Source: Planctomycetaceae bacterium
GTDB lineage: Bacteria; Planctomycetota; Planctomycetia; Pirellulales; Pirellulaceae
Reading direction: 5' to 3'
Length of the DNA: 43,504 nt
Assembly: GCA_005798335.1 (NCBI GenBank)
Contig: SYJV01000111.1
Location: forward strand, 1 to 43,504
This document shows positions 14,781 through 23,977 of this stretch, one piece after another. The translations under genes and the position numbers were made by a program. Position 1 is the stretch's first letter. Each line of letters begins with the position of its first letter. The notes beneath the pieces were generated by a model. The model was not told the origin of the DNA, did no database searches, and saw only the letters and a program-made list of their open reading frames with translations.

Positions 14781-15077
14781 TTATAGAAGGCTTTCCAGCC
14801 ATATCAAAAACTCTGCCAGCTCATCGCGACAGCCGTAAGCAGTCGAAATCAACCGTAAGATTTGCGTGAATCTATCGATTGAGCTACCATGCGATCGGCG
14901 AAGGCACTCGGGGCAACCACTTCGGTCTGTCATCGTCCGCTGTGGCCCACTGGCATGGGTCACAGCATTTTTCTTTTGCTTCGACGGTCTAGATTGCTTT
15001 CGTTTTCTCATCTTTTTCAGCCTCCTCTTGGCTTGTCGTTTCTTTTCTGACTTTCGACGCTGTTGTTTCTTGCTCAC
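14781..15077 (-). CDS. Highly basic small protein with CxxC (98 aa)
   Basis: The GTG at 15077 is selected because AAGGA lies 9-10 bases upstream. The first 45 residues are almost entirely Lys, Arg and Gln (KKQQRRKSEKKRQAKRR and following), then come CPECLRR (a single CxxC) and a helical C-terminus (IDRFTQILRLISTAYG, ELAEFLIWLESLL). This suggests a nucleic-acid-binding protein, but no family is recognised. The basic, low-complexity start makes a chance open frame possible, so confidence is moderate. Confidence 0.5.
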   Translation of the reverse strand: MSKKQQRRKSEKKRQAKRRLKKMRKRKQSRPSKQKKNAVTHASGPQRTMTDRSGCPECLRRSHGSSIDRFTQILRLISTAYGCRDELAEFLIWLESLL

Positions 15078-15443
15078 GCTAATTCCTTGTTTTCGAGACG
15101 GGGGATCTGCCGATTGCGAACGGCTCCAAGCATCCGCAAAAGCGAATGAGTGTCGGAGTTTTCCTAAAAAATCACGACAAAGGACCAATAGCAAGACTTC
15201 GGGATTTTGCGGTTTTATGCCGCAAAAAGTGACGCCGGCGAAGGTTTCCGTCGCGATTTCCGGGAAGTCTAGAGAAAGCAGTTGCTGGGTTGCAACGATT
15301 TCAGAAAGCGGCCTAAATGGCCGCGAATCGAAGAGGTTAGCAGGGGCGATCGATTATCCGAAGCTTTTCGTTATAGAACGATTTCGGCGTTGCGAATGGC
15401 CAGATGTCGATCGAAGCTTTCACGGATTCGGGACGCGGCCGTG
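15078..15443. other. Gene-free gap (366 bp) between the tail operon and the control region
   Basis: No convincing gene is seen on either strand. Two hairpins are visible: TTTTGCGG / CCGCAAAA (15205-15227) and GCGGCC / GGCCGC (15308-15324), the second followed on the minus strand by TTTCTG. Either could end the leftward tail operon that stops at 15444, but neither has a strong T-run. A promoter for the basic protein gene should also lie here. Confidence 0.4.
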
Positions 15444-16901
15444 TTAGGCTAGCGATTGGTTGCGGATGATGAGTACCCGATTAATCGCCGTACCTTCAAA
15501 ATTATCCTCGTCATCCTGCATGTCCCATTCGACGCCCTGGGGGAGCCACTGAGTACCGTCCCACACGAACTTCCGGGCGGTGATCATTCGCGGTGCAATC
15601 CATTCGGTTGACGTCCCTTCAACGGAATTCACGACGATGGTGCCAGGCGTAGCGCCCGGCTCGATCGTGATCGTAGGCAATTGACCTCTATCCCACGCAG
15701 GCAAAACAAAGGTCATATCAACTTGACTGATTTGCGTGTTGACGTTGATCACCCCAATCCAGTCATTCATGTAGTCAACGCTTACCGGAAGCCAGATATC
15801 CTGGTAGATCCGCAAGTTGCATTGGCAAAGGACGGTCGCGGGTTTGCCGGTTTCGTCAAGCGTCAGTATTTCGGTCGGACCAAACTCGACCCGGAATAGA
15901 ACGTCAGGATCGATTACGTCAAGCCAAGCGATCTGGTCGACTTCGGTGCCCAATGGAATCGGTGGAAGCTCTGGCAGCTCGCCTCTGTTGGACTTGCGGA
16001 CTGCCAAGCTGCGGCCGATCCATCGAATTCCATCCACGAATGGTACCCCATCGACAAGCATGTCGTTGGTTCTGCGAAGCGATAAGTGAGTCCCTATCGC
16101 TTGGAGTCCGTCCAGTTCGGCGTTTATCGCAAAAGGTTCATTGTTGATGGTGTTTCGATTTTCGACAAACACTGTCGGGCAGCTTCCAGTCGCGTCTCGA
16201 TCCGGCGTGCGGTCGTCAGTGACTCCATTGATAGACAGCCCATCGAAGTACCAATCGACTTCCATGCCATTGATGATGTGCAGGCGCCTGGGGATGTTGC
16301 TTTTTATCGGTCGATGCAGGGTAGCGGTCTGCAATTCGGTTCCTATGATTTGGTCGAAACCTGCCGCGTATGGCTCCATTCCTTGGATGCTGTCTTTGAG
16401 GATTCCGAAATACCGGATGTACAGAAAGCTTTGATTATCCACTCTCATCGTGCCGATGCCGAATGGATAACCTGCATCATCCCAGTCAGACGAGAGTGAC
16501 ACATTCAATTGCCCGCCCTCCATCGTCCCTTCGATATGTAAAATCAATGATGACAGGCCAAAAATGTCTTCGCCCATTGCCTCCGCCGGCGCCCATACGT
16601 ATTTGATATCGACGTCGACTCCCAACGGCGGAATCATTCCAAAAAAGTTGCACAGAGCGCCCTTTGTTGGGATGACAACTTTAGACGACCAACGTCCTCC
16701 CGCAGGCAGCTTGTAGTTTCTTGCGTTGTCTGTTGCCACAACCACATCGTGGCCTGGTAATGACGCTCGATCTAGGCTTTGCTGTCGCAGCTCGTCGGTC
16801 CCAAGGATGTTTCCAATGCCATTATCGAGCGGAATAGTGCCGGGGGCATAACCAAGATAGGACGATAAACAGCAGTGGCATTTGCCGAATCCGAATTTCA
16901 C
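15444..16901 (-). CDS. Probable distal tail or receptor-binding protein (485 aa)
   Basis: The GTG at 16901 forms a GTGA overlap with the upstream stop and has AGGAG 8 bases before it; an upstream ATG would add 24 residues overlapping the neighbour. The N-terminus is Cys-rich (FGFGKCHCCLSSY) and the rest is beta-rich with many Asp, Gly and Asn turns (LILHIEGTMEGGQLNVSLSS, VDWYFDGLSINGV). This resembles a carbohydrate-binding or jelly-roll-like surface protein. It is the last gene of the leftward tail operon, where siphovirus tip and fibre genes usually lie. Assignment rests on position and beta character, with no family recognised. Confidence 0.6.
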   Translation of the reverse strand: MKFGFGKCHCCLSSYLGYAPGTIPLDNGIGNILGTDELRQQSLDRASLPGHDVVVATDNARNYKLPAGGRWSSKVVIPTKGALCNFFGMIPPLGVDVDIKYVWAPAEAMGEDIFGLSSLILHIEGTMEGGQLNVSLSSDWDDAGYPFGIGTMRVDNQSFLYIRYFGILKDSIQGMEPYAAGFDQIIGTELQTATLHRPIKSNIPRRLHIINGMEVDWYFDGLSINGVTDDRTPDRDATGSCPTVFVENRNTINNEPFAINAELDGLQAIGTHLSLRRTNDMLVDGVPFVDGIRWIGRSLAVRKSNRGELPELPPIPLGTEVDQIAWLDVIDPDVLFRVEFGPTEILTLDETGKPATVLCQCNLRIYQDIWLPVSVDYMNDWIGVINVNTQISQVDMTFVLPAWDRGQLPTITIEPGATPGTIVVNSVEGTSTEWIAPRMITARKFVWDGTQWLPQGVEWDMQDDEDNFEGTAINRVLIIRNQSLA

Positions 16902-17320
16902 TCTTGGCACTCCTGGTTCATGAGCGTCCAATGGCCACTGCCGAGGCTGATCGCTAGCGTTGGGCCGATCCATGTATCGGCATCGCCTTCGTCTTCAGTC
17001 TTGAATATAGTCTCGATGTCGATCTCGGCATCTTCATCGTCGACCGGCTTGTAAGCATACTTGGCGGGTGTAACGCCGGCGGCGGGTGTGACGAGTACTC
17101 GGTGCATTAACCTGGCTCGTGCGATCGCAACCGGGAATACGGTATTTAGGTCGGTCCCGGTGCGCTCATCGATCTCAAGTTTTTGTCGCATCACGTAGGC
17201 GACTTGCACGTGGGACGCGGCGTTTGCGCGACGCAGCGCAGCTCGAAGATCGCTGACTTCGCTCCGCAGCGTATCAAGTTCGCTGCGAAGCTTTTGCAAT
17301 TCGTTGGTGACCGAGCCCAT
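16898..17320 (-). CDS. Tail-operon protein with N-terminal coiled coil (140 aa)
   Basis: Residues 1-35 form a heptad coiled coil (LQKLRSELDTLRSEVSDLRA). The rest is a mixed domain with VTPAAGVTPAKYAYKP and an acidic segment (DDEDAEIDIETIFKTEDEG), ending in a Trp- and Gly-rich stretch. The pattern 'helper strand, then a value domain' is seen in trimeric tail fibre components, so a small fibre or tip subunit is likely. It overlaps the next gene by four bases (GTGA) and follows the upstream gene by five. Confidence 0.55.
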   Translation of the reverse strand: MGSVTNELQKLRSELDTLRSEVSDLRAALRRANAASHVQVAYVMRQKLEIDERTGTDLNTVFPVAIARARLMHRVLVTPAAGVTPAKYAYKPVDDEDAEIDIETIFKTEDEGDADTWIGPTLAISLGSGHWTLMNQECQE

Positions 17321-17325
17321 GTTGA

Positions 17326-17676
17326 TTAAGCTGATTGAGGAGGGGCGTGTGCGAAATCGGTATTGTCTTCAGATTCCACTCGCTTCTCGTAAGGCTCAGT
17401 TTCTTTGAATCCATCAGTGAATTGCCGATGCAAGAATGCGAGCGCGGCGTTGTACGTTGCCGTTTCCTCAGAGGTCATCTCAACTTCGCGGCCGGGTACG
17501 GCGGATAATACAGACGGCAAAACCTGCTTCTCGACCATGTAGCCAACAAATTGATTGGCAGCATTCACCAATGGGATTCGGTCAGAGACGATCACCTCGT
17601 TCTCGCGAATCCGTCGCTGAGATTGCTTTGTGATTGCTGGTTTGATTTGCGGACTACCGCCTGGGGATGTCGCCAT
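17326..17676 (-). CDS. Unknown tail-operon protein (116 aa)
   Basis: A small protein with a basic start (TKQSQRRIRENEVIV), a middle strand (IPLVNAANQFVGYMVEKQVL) and a helix (SEETATYNAALAFLHRQF). The C-terminus is charged and probably unfolded. It lies between the baseplate-like gene and the coiled-coil protein with 5-8 base gaps, so it belongs to the tail operon. No family is recognised. Confidence 0.5.
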   Translation of the reverse strand: MATSPGGSPQIKPAITKQSQRRIRENEVIVSDRIPLVNAANQFVGYMVEKQVLPSVLSAVPGREVEMTSEETATYNAALAFLHRQFTDGFKETEPYEKRVESEDNTDFAHAPPQSA

Positions 17677-17684
17677 AAGATGAA

Positions 17685-19871
17685 TTACCTGATACCGAGC
17701 AATCGTTCAATGTCCAGCGGCACGGCCGTTACTGCGATCGATTGTGTCGGCGCTGGCGCGGGTTGTCCATTGCGTCCCAGCGGACTGTTGATCTCGATCC
17801 GAGAGATTGGAGCATTGACCGGGCCGCTAGCGGCGGTGCAGGTCCGGACCAGGTCGCCAACTCGCAGCTGCGATATCAGCCGCCGAGTTTGGATTGTCAC
17901 TGATCGGCGCGGCTGTGTGTAATAGGCCGCAAGGCGACGCGCCAGCAGTGTCATTTGCTCGCTGTCATCGCGCGCGAAACCGCCGGGCGATTTGATCGGC
18001 TTGCCTTCAGGGTCATACGCGACGGTTGTCTGTGGAACGATGTAGACCGATCCATACTGCGGCATTTGAAAGACGCGTCGGCGCACGACGTCAAGCGACG
18101 GCAGTGTCGTTGGCCATGCGGCCATCACCCGGCGATCTTCTTCGATCGCGACCGTCGCCCTCATCGTCTTATAGTCCCACTCGTTATTGGGCGTGGCCTT
18201 ATCCTTATCGACGTCATTACCATCGAAATCTTGACCGCCGATAATATGCTGCGGGAGGCCTTCAACAGCGATTACCAATTTTGTTGGCTCGCTGCGAGTT
18301 GGCGGTAAAGTGTAGGCGCGGACTCGGATCTTGAGATTGCGTTTGCGGCTGGGCAGTTGATCAGCACCACCGACGCGGTGAACGGGTACGAATCGCTTCT
18401 CTGGTTCGGTTGGCACCGGGTCGCCAGGGAATCGTGGCAATTGGAGAGAGACGATCATCGGTTTCTCATCGCCCGCTCGGCTCTTATTCTCCCATTCCTC
18501 GATCGGCCGGCTGTAGTCGGTAGTGGTTCCCAGCGGCAATGATGAAAGCAGTCGCAGTGCACCCGGGAAAGGCTTATGACTGTCGCCATCGGGCGTACGA
18601 AAGTCGGCCGGGAAAACAGCTTCAAGACTCGCTTGGTAAGTCCACTCCTTGGGCAAGCGAAAGTATGAAAACACCTTTGCCATGTGACCCGTTCGCCGCT
18701 GTTCCTCGTCGATCCGTTCTTTGTCCAGTGGATTCGCGGTTGCGTACGCCGCCAGCGCGGATCCGCCGATGTTGTAGTCGGATAGATCGTCATCGGACCA
18801 ATCGTTTTCCAGCTCCCACCCGTCCGGCACCTTTCCGCGATCGAGCGTGCAGACGCTGACACGTTTGGCGCCCACGATCAGCACCTGGTCGACCACGTCG
18901 ATCGACGATTCGCTTGGCGTTGCCTGAGTGAATGGATCGCGGTCGCAGACAATGTCCCATTTACGAAGCGCCGGCATTGCTACCGTTTTGGTCTTGACGG
19001 TGATCGGATCAAGAGACAGCGAGTGTGGAACCACTTGGATTGGTACCGGCGGCGGAGGTAGCGCAGCAGCAGCTGCCGGGGCTGAATAGAGCGGCGGGGC
19101 GACTGACCAAGTTAAAAGATTCTCGCGAGTGCAAAGTTGTGTGATCGAATCGTAGAGTGTCATGCCATCAGTATCGAGAAGATCAACATCCAATTGCGGA
19201 ACCGATGTTAGGTCTCCCACTTCCCAATCGATTCCTCCCAATGACCGTGGCGTGTGAAACTCGACCAGATGTTCGAGGACGTCGCGCTGAGTCCACTTTG
19301 CGCCGTCCGGATCGTCGGTGAATGGATAAGCGGTTCCGCCATTGGCCAAGTCGTTCACACGATCCGGACCACGCCGATGAGCGCCGAATACCAGCGGCGA
19401 TCCACCTCGCACCGAATCGGTTTCACCTTTACGAATCCACATGCTGTCGTGAACGTGAGTGATCTGCAGCGCTCGATCGAGACCGTAACACGGGATGATC
19501 TGGATACCCGTGGCCGGCTCAAGACTGGTCGCGCCTTGATGTTCTTGCGTAATCGGCGACTCGGCAAAGCCGTACCAATCGAGACAGCCATCGTCGCATG
19601 GATATCGGACGCACACCCACCAGCCGCGAATTGATATTGGCGTCAGCAGTTGATTGGTATTTTTGCCTGGTACTTTGACGCGGCCGTATCGGTACACGAG
19701 AGTCGCCGTCGGCAATTCCGGAGCGGTCGACCAGACGGCCTGTTCACAATGCAAGTCGTCGCGGCGGATCCACGGATCTGCCCAGCGACCTTTGACATAG
19801 ACGTAGTGTCGGTAGCCTGCGGTGACCAGCGGCCAAACCGATCGGTCGTTTAGGTTGAGCGTGAGAAGCAT
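17685..19871 (-). CDS. Baseplate/tail-hub-like protein (728 aa)
   Basis: A long beta-rich protein. Its end, RSVTIQTRRLISQLRVGDLVRT (the first 20 residues of which read as a compact strand pair), is the kind of segment seen near the C-terminus of tail hub and 'tail-associated' proteins where a strand pair is followed by I/V-rich turns. The middle has a Pro-rich linker (APAAAAALPPPPVP, about 260-275). It follows the tape measure and three small genes, the slot of Dit/Tal-type proteins in siphoviruses. The start overlaps the upstream stop (TAATG). I call it hub-like from position, size and this feature; the true domain content needs a profile search. Confidence 0.6.
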   Translation of the reverse strand: MLLTLNLNDRSVWPLVTAGYRHYVYVKGRWADPWIRRDDLHCEQAVWSTAPELPTATLVYRYGRVKVPGKNTNQLLTPISIRGWWVCVRYPCDDGCLDWYGFAESPITQEHQGATSLEPATGIQIIPCYGLDRALQITHVHDSMWIRKGETDSVRGGSPLVFGAHRRGPDRVNDLANGGTAYPFTDDPDGAKWTQRDVLEHLVEFHTPRSLGGIDWEVGDLTSVPQLDVDLLDTDGMTLYDSITQLCTRENLLTWSVAPPLYSAPAAAAALPPPPVPIQVVPHSLSLDPITVKTKTVAMPALRKWDIVCDRDPFTQATPSESSIDVVDQVLIVGAKRVSVCTLDRGKVPDGWELENDWSDDDLSDYNIGGSALAAYATANPLDKERIDEEQRRTGHMAKVFSYFRLPKEWTYQASLEAVFPADFRTPDGDSHKPFPGALRLLSSLPLGTTTDYSRPIEEWENKSRAGDEKPMIVSLQLPRFPGDPVPTEPEKRFVPVHRVGGADQLPSRKRNLKIRVRAYTLPPTRSEPTKLVIAVEGLPQHIIGGQDFDGNDVDKDKATPNNEWDYKTMRATVAIEEDRRVMAAWPTTLPSLDVVRRRVFQMPQYGSVYIVPQTTVAYDPEGKPIKSPGGFARDDSEQMTLLARRLAAYYTQPRRSVTIQTRRLISQLRVGDLVRTCTAASGPVNAPISRIEINSPLGRNGQPAPAPTQSIAVTAVPLDIERLLGIR

Positions 19872-20152
19872 TAGAACGGGATCTCGTCGACCTCTTCGAT
19901 CGGATCAATGAGCCCCAGTGCGATTCCGGCTGATCGCTTCTCGCCTTTGACAGTGTCAAGCTCGTCGCGCAATTGCTGAAGTTCAAATTCAAGGCGCTCG
20001 ACCGCGAATCGCTCTTCCTGATTTTTCGTTCGAAAGAAGTTCCTTGAATGCTGCATTGACTCCGCAAGACGCCGATAGTGGTCGCGCTCACATAGCAAGA
20101 ACACGATTGCCACGCAGGCCAACGCCAGAACGACATACAAAAAATCAACCAT
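19871..20152 (-). CDS. Membrane-anchored coiled-coil protein (93 aa)
   Basis: One N-terminal transmembrane helix (FLYVVLALACVAIVFLLC, residues 4-21) is followed by a charged helix with heptad spacing (RLEFELQQLRDELDTVKGE). This is the plan of inner-membrane spanins (Rz) and of some phage superinfection proteins. It is embedded in the tail operon directly upstream of the hub-like gene. A spanin-like or envelope-associated role is possible; no family is recognised. Confidence 0.55.
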   Translation of the reverse strand: MVDFLYVVLALACVAIVFLLCERDHYRRLAESMQHSRNFFRTKNQEERFAVERLEFELQQLRDELDTVKGEKRSAGIALGLIDPIEEVDEIPF

Positions 20153-20175
20153 AAGTGCCTCCGGTGGTTTCAGGT

Positions 20176-20451
20176 CTACGATAGCACCGCTTTAAGCGCG
20201 GAGTTTTCGTGTTCGAGCGCAAAGATTTGTTCCGACTGATTCTCGATCGTATCGAGTGCCGTTCTCAGTTCCGACGCTAGTTCCGCGTGCTCGCCTTCGA
20301 GCTTTTGGTAATCAACTCGATTTCGTGCGTTAACGGTAAGCAAATTGTCGACCTGAGTCATCAGGTCCTTTTTGGCCTCGTTCTGATCAAACAGGCTGAT
20401 CACCAGGATGGAAACTGCCACAAGCAGAACGATGATGATGAAGGTGAGCAT
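20176..20451 (-). CDS. Second membrane-anchored coiled-coil protein (91 aa)
   Basis: The ATG at 20451 is preferred as it begins at the membrane helix (LTFIIIVLLVAVSILVISLF, residues 2-21); an upstream ATG at 20496 would add 15 residues overlapping the neighbour. The remaining 65 residues are a heptad coiled coil (DYQKLEGEHAELASELRTAL). It has the same plan as the gene just downstream but little identity to it. A pair of such proteins could be a spanin-type lysis pair or tail-membrane adaptors. Confidence 0.55.
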   Translation of the reverse strand: MLTFIIIVLLVAVSILVISLFDQNEAKKDLMTQVDNLLTVNARNRVDYQKLEGEHAELASELRTALDTIENQSEQIFALEHENSALKAVLS

Positions 20452-20465
20452 TTGAGTCCAACCAT

Positions 20466-20885
20466 TTAATCCAGAGGGATAGGCAACAGGGTCCACCGTG
20501 CGACAAGTTCGCCGGCGGGCGACAGGTTATAGAATGCCCCGGAGATATCCCGACCGCTCGCACGTGCTCTGACACGGGTGCTAACGATTTGGACTTCCAT
20601 CACAAGAAACCGGTAGCGGTACGGAAAATTGTCGTATGCGATTTTATCGACCACCAACGGCCAGATTCCGCCAACGGCCGTTTGATATGCGATCGCAGTA
20701 TTGGCCAGCGATGTGGCACTGAGAAAGCAAGTGGTGGTGAGCGTGTCGGGCTTGGACTGAGGTGCGAGCACGCGCACGCCCGGTGATGGATTTCCGGAAG
20801 CTTGAAAGACATCGAGCGCACGTTGTGGCAAATGCGGATATCGATCGACCAAGTGAAAATTAAAGGTTGCGAGTCGAGCGGGCAT
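20466..20885 (-). CDS. Tail protein next to the tape measure (139 aa)
   Basis: The start overlaps the tape-measure stop (TAATG). The sequence is beta-rich (RLATFNFHLVDRYPHL, YRFLVMEVQIVSTRVRARA) with an N-terminal 'H-L-V-D' element and a phased strand pattern as in small tail-tip proteins. It lies where siphoviruses have distal tail (Dit) or gpM/gpL-type proteins. No specific family can be named from sequence alone. Confidence 0.5.
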   Translation of the reverse strand: MPARLATFNFHLVDRYPHLPQRALDVFQASGNPSPGVRVLAPQSKPDTLTTTCFLSATSLANTAIAYQTAVGGIWPLVVDKIAYDNFPYRYRFLVMEVQIVSTRVRARASGRDISGAFYNLSPAGELVARWTLLPIPLD

Positions 20886-23860
20886 TAGGGAGCACTCCCG
20901 GCAGCCGCAGCGGCTTGTTGTGCGGACGCGTAGTTGGGTCGAGGCTGCGTCGTCGACGCGGCAGTTGTGGTGGTCGCATCGGCGGTGCGCTCAGCAGCGG
21001 CTGCTTGCTTTTCGAGCAGTTCGTTCTGCTTCGCGACAAGCTCGTTCTGAGCATCGATCTTTTCACTCAGTCGATCGACGGATTCTTTGACCGGATCTGC
21101 GTCTCTGGTCGCTGGCTTACCCGAAGCGTCGATCGGTCCTGGTTCAACCGGATTGGCGTCTGCAATGGTACCGGGCGATATAAGGTTCGATACCGGATCC
21201 GGACGCTGTGACGAAGTCGCAGCGGCTCGCAAGTCGTCTGCCAATTGTTTGAAGAAATCGGCCGTATTAAATCGGGTGATGTTCCCCTCATCGTCCAGCG
21301 TAAGCCTTTTCTTAAGGTTCCCTGCGGCAGCCTCTGACCGTTCAGCGGCCGCAAGTCGCGACTCAGAAGAAAGCGGGTACGCTTGGTTCACAAGTAATCC
21401 ACGCAATTCTTCGATCGCCTTATCGATTGCTGCGACTTTTTCAACGTCGTTCGAGTCAACGCCATCGTCTAGCAATTCTGTCCGACGGCTCATCAAGCGG
21501 CTGATTGCTATAGTCGCTTCTTCCGCTGCCGTGCCGCCTGGCAGGCCACCACGGCTGACATCGCCCACGGGTATGCCTAAACCTGGGATTGTGAAGCCTT
21601 CTGAAAGCGACTGGACTGTGCCAGCGAATATGCCAGGCGAGCGGGTTTCCTCAAGTGTTTTCGATGTCGTTTCCCGTACAGAGTTCAGCGCTGAACCTTC
21701 TCTGTTCTGAAGTTGACCTAGGTTGCGTGTCGCTTCCAGTCTTGCAGCCATATTTGCCAAGATCAATTCTGGCGTGCCATTGTCGATCGTCCCTTGAAGG
21801 CGATTGAATGCTTCAGGATCGTTCGTGATGATACCCAGATTCTTTTCAAATGCTTTTGCTACATCGCTTGAAGAATCGCTGATGCTTTTGAATGCACCCT
21901 TGAATGCCTGTTCGCCAAAATCACGGCTGTAAAATTGGTCTCTTATTCCCTCGTTGTTTTGCAATGTCTGAATCCGTCCACGTAGCGTTCCTGGGTCCTT
22001 CAGGCCTTCGGATTCCTTTAGGAACTGCTTGATCTGTTCACGTTCGAAGCGATCCTTTTCAGTGTCTTTTCCCTTATCGATTTTTCGGTCGATCAATTCC
22101 GCTTTGCTGCGAGCATTGCGTTGCTGCATTTCGAGATCGCCAAAGAATTTCCCGAGTTCTCCGGTGAATTGAGTCGTGGCGGTTTCGGATCGCTTGCCAT
22201 CCCCATCGGTTGCATATTGGGTTAGCGCTGAAAACAGCGAGGCGCCTTGAATCGGAGCACTTTCTTTACCTTCACTAGGGACCGAATTGGCCACATTATT
22301 AAGGACTGGCGCCAGGGTTTTCGCTAGTGCCAATGGATCTTCGATTCTTGCCTGCGCACCTGTCGTGGTTAGGAGCGCAAGGTTGCTGATCACATCTTTG
22401 CTTCCGGTGGATTTACCGAGGTCGATCGACGCCGAAGCCGCAGCGCTCAACTTTTCCGGAGTCAAACGGTTGGACTTGGCCGCCGCCAGCACCGCCGCTT
22501 CAGCATCCTCAAAGCTTGCTCCAGCGGACACCGAATTGCCCAGTGCGGATTGAATTGCTGGAACATCAGAGAAACCAGCTTGTCTCGCAATTCTGAATGG
22601 GACATCCTTCAGCATGCCGCTTTGTTCGAAAGCGGTCATTCCAGCGAAGTTCTTGGCAGATTCTTGTTGAGCCTTTGCCAATTCCATTTGTCGGTCATAA
22701 GCAGATTTGATCAATCCTTCTTGGACTTCAAGACTTTTGTTGACGACATTGACAGCTTCTTGAACGCTGAAGTAAGCACCTGCCATCGCACCGATCTTTG
22801 CAATCGAGCTCTTAGCAAATTTCGCGAAACTGTTTCCGCCTTTTTGATTCGCGGACTCAATTTCCTTGTGCATCTTCTCGGCGGCTTCGGCCGCTGCCGG
22901 ATCGATCTGCCGAATCTTCGCAATGACGTCCTCGACCGATTTCTCGGAAATCTCTCCAGCCTCGACAAGGTGCTTTCGCATTTGATCGGCGACTTGCTTG
23001 CCGACAGGCCCGATCTTCCGCAGCTCGTCAAGCGTCGATGCGAATCGCCCTTCGGTGAAGCGAGCCGCCTCGGCGAGTTCCATCCGCACCCGTTCCGCAC
23101 TTGCTGCTGCTGCTGGGTCCATTTCCTTCAGCTTCGCCAATACATCGTCCAGTCCAGCGGCACTGGCTGCGCTGGCCTTCTGCATGTCCTCCTGAATCCC
23201 CTTGGCGATTGCCGAGCCTTCAGGACCGAGCGCCTTGAGCGAATCAAGCGTGCTGTTGAATTCGCTAACCCGTGCCGCCTCGGTCAGCTCTTTCTTGATC
23301 CGGTCGGCACTCGCAGCGACTTCCGGACGCATGCTGATGATTTCCGCAACGACGCTGTCGAGCGATGCTGCGCTCGAGGCGGAGGCCTTCGCAAGATCCT
23401 CGGCAATGCCCTTGGCGATCGCAGCTCCTTCAGGCCCGAGAGCCTTCAGGGAATCGATCGCCCTATCAAACTTTGCTGCCTCACCGGCGGCGGCGAATTG
23501 AGCCTGAACGCCAGCGAGTACTTCCGCAGCGGCCGGGTCGATCTTTTGAATCTGAGCAATGACAGATTCAAAGTTCTTAAGACCCGCGCGGCCTGTTTCG
23601 CTGAAGTGGCCAGTCAATGCCTGAGCGGCCGCTTGCCCCTCGGGGCCCAACTTTCGCAAGTCACCCATCAATGACTTGAGCGTTTGATCTTCGGCTTTGC
23701 GAACTCGATCGAGTGCAGCTTCGAGAGTTTGGCCCGCGTTGTCGCCCGCGTTACCCAATGAGGCGAGCTGACGCTCATGCTCACGCTCCTTCTCAATGAC
23801 TTTCTGCAACGAGCGCAACAGGCCCGCTTCGTCACCCGATAGTTCTACGATCGTTGTCAT
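20885..23860 (-). CDS. Tape measure protein (991 aa)
   Basis: A very long, mostly helical, Ala/Glu/Lys-rich protein, typical of tape measures that set tail length and help DNA pass into the cell. The N-terminus has coiled-coil segments (RSLQKVIEKEREHERQL). Residues about 66-335 are four tandem repeats of exactly 70 or about 72 residues, marked by (L/I)GP(E/V)G at 71, 141, 211, 283 and by (I/M)(D/R)P(A/E) at 108, 178, 248, 320. A hydrophobic stretch (IAKIGAMAGAYFSVQEAV) follows at about 353. The C-terminal part has Thr/Ala-rich low complexity. It is the first gene of the leftward tail operon, divergent from the terminase genes. Confidence 0.85.
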   Translation of the reverse strand: MTTIVELSGDEAGLLRSLQKVIEKEREHERQLASLGNAGDNAGQTLEAALDRVRKAEDQTLKSLMGDLRKLGPEGQAAAQALTGHFSETGRAGLKNFESVIAQIQKIDPAAAEVLAGVQAQFAAAGEAAKFDRAIDSLKALGPEGAAIAKGIAEDLAKASASSAASLDSVVAEIISMRPEVAASADRIKKELTEAARVSEFNSTLDSLKALGPEGSAIAKGIQEDMQKASAASAAGLDDVLAKLKEMDPAAAASAERVRMELAEAARFTEGRFASTLDELRKIGPVGKQVADQMRKHLVEAGEISEKSVEDVIAKIRQIDPAAAEAAEKMHKEIESANQKGGNSFAKFAKSSIAKIGAMAGAYFSVQEAVNVVNKSLEVQEGLIKSAYDRQMELAKAQQESAKNFAGMTAFEQSGMLKDVPFRIARQAGFSDVPAIQSALGNSVSAGASFEDAEAAVLAAAKSNRLTPEKLSAAASASIDLGKSTGSKDVISNLALLTTTGAQARIEDPLALAKTLAPVLNNVANSVPSEGKESAPIQGASLFSALTQYATDGDGKRSETATTQFTGELGKFFGDLEMQQRNARSKAELIDRKIDKGKDTEKDRFEREQIKQFLKESEGLKDPGTLRGRIQTLQNNEGIRDQFYSRDFGEQAFKGAFKSISDSSSDVAKAFEKNLGIITNDPEAFNRLQGTIDNGTPELILANMAARLEATRNLGQLQNREGSALNSVRETTSKTLEETRSPGIFAGTVQSLSEGFTIPGLGIPVGDVSRGGLPGGTAAEEATIAISRLMSRRTELLDDGVDSNDVEKVAAIDKAIEELRGLLVNQAYPLSSESRLAAAERSEAAAGNLKKRLTLDDEGNITRFNTADFFKQLADDLRAAATSSQRPDPVSNLISPGTIADANPVEPGPIDASGKPATRDADPVKESVDRLSEKIDAQNELVAKQNELLEKQAAAAERTADATTTTAASTTQPRPNYASAQQAAAAAGSAP

Positions 23861-23977
23861 GTCGCGAAGTTATCGCCACAACGGTAAGAATCCCGAATCG
23901 GAACGATCCGGCTCGGATTCGTAGATTTTTTCGGTGCTGACAATTGCCCAGGCCAACGATTGCCCAGGAACCAAAGA

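Noticed and set aside
14866-15447. 193-codon open frame on the plus strand over the control region
   Set aside because: It is antisense to the basic protein gene, and its Phe/Leu/Cys-rich first half mirrors the Lys/Arg run; no ribosome site.
22550-23674. 374-codon open frame antisense to the tape measure
   Set aside because: It mirrors the repetitive, high-Ala/Glu coding strand and has no recognisable features or ribosome site.
23878-23935. Imperfect hairpin with T6 in the divergent gap as a terminator
   Set aside because: Arms pair only partly (GAATCC / GGATTC plus mismatched inner part), and a terminator between two divergent start sites would have no clear use.
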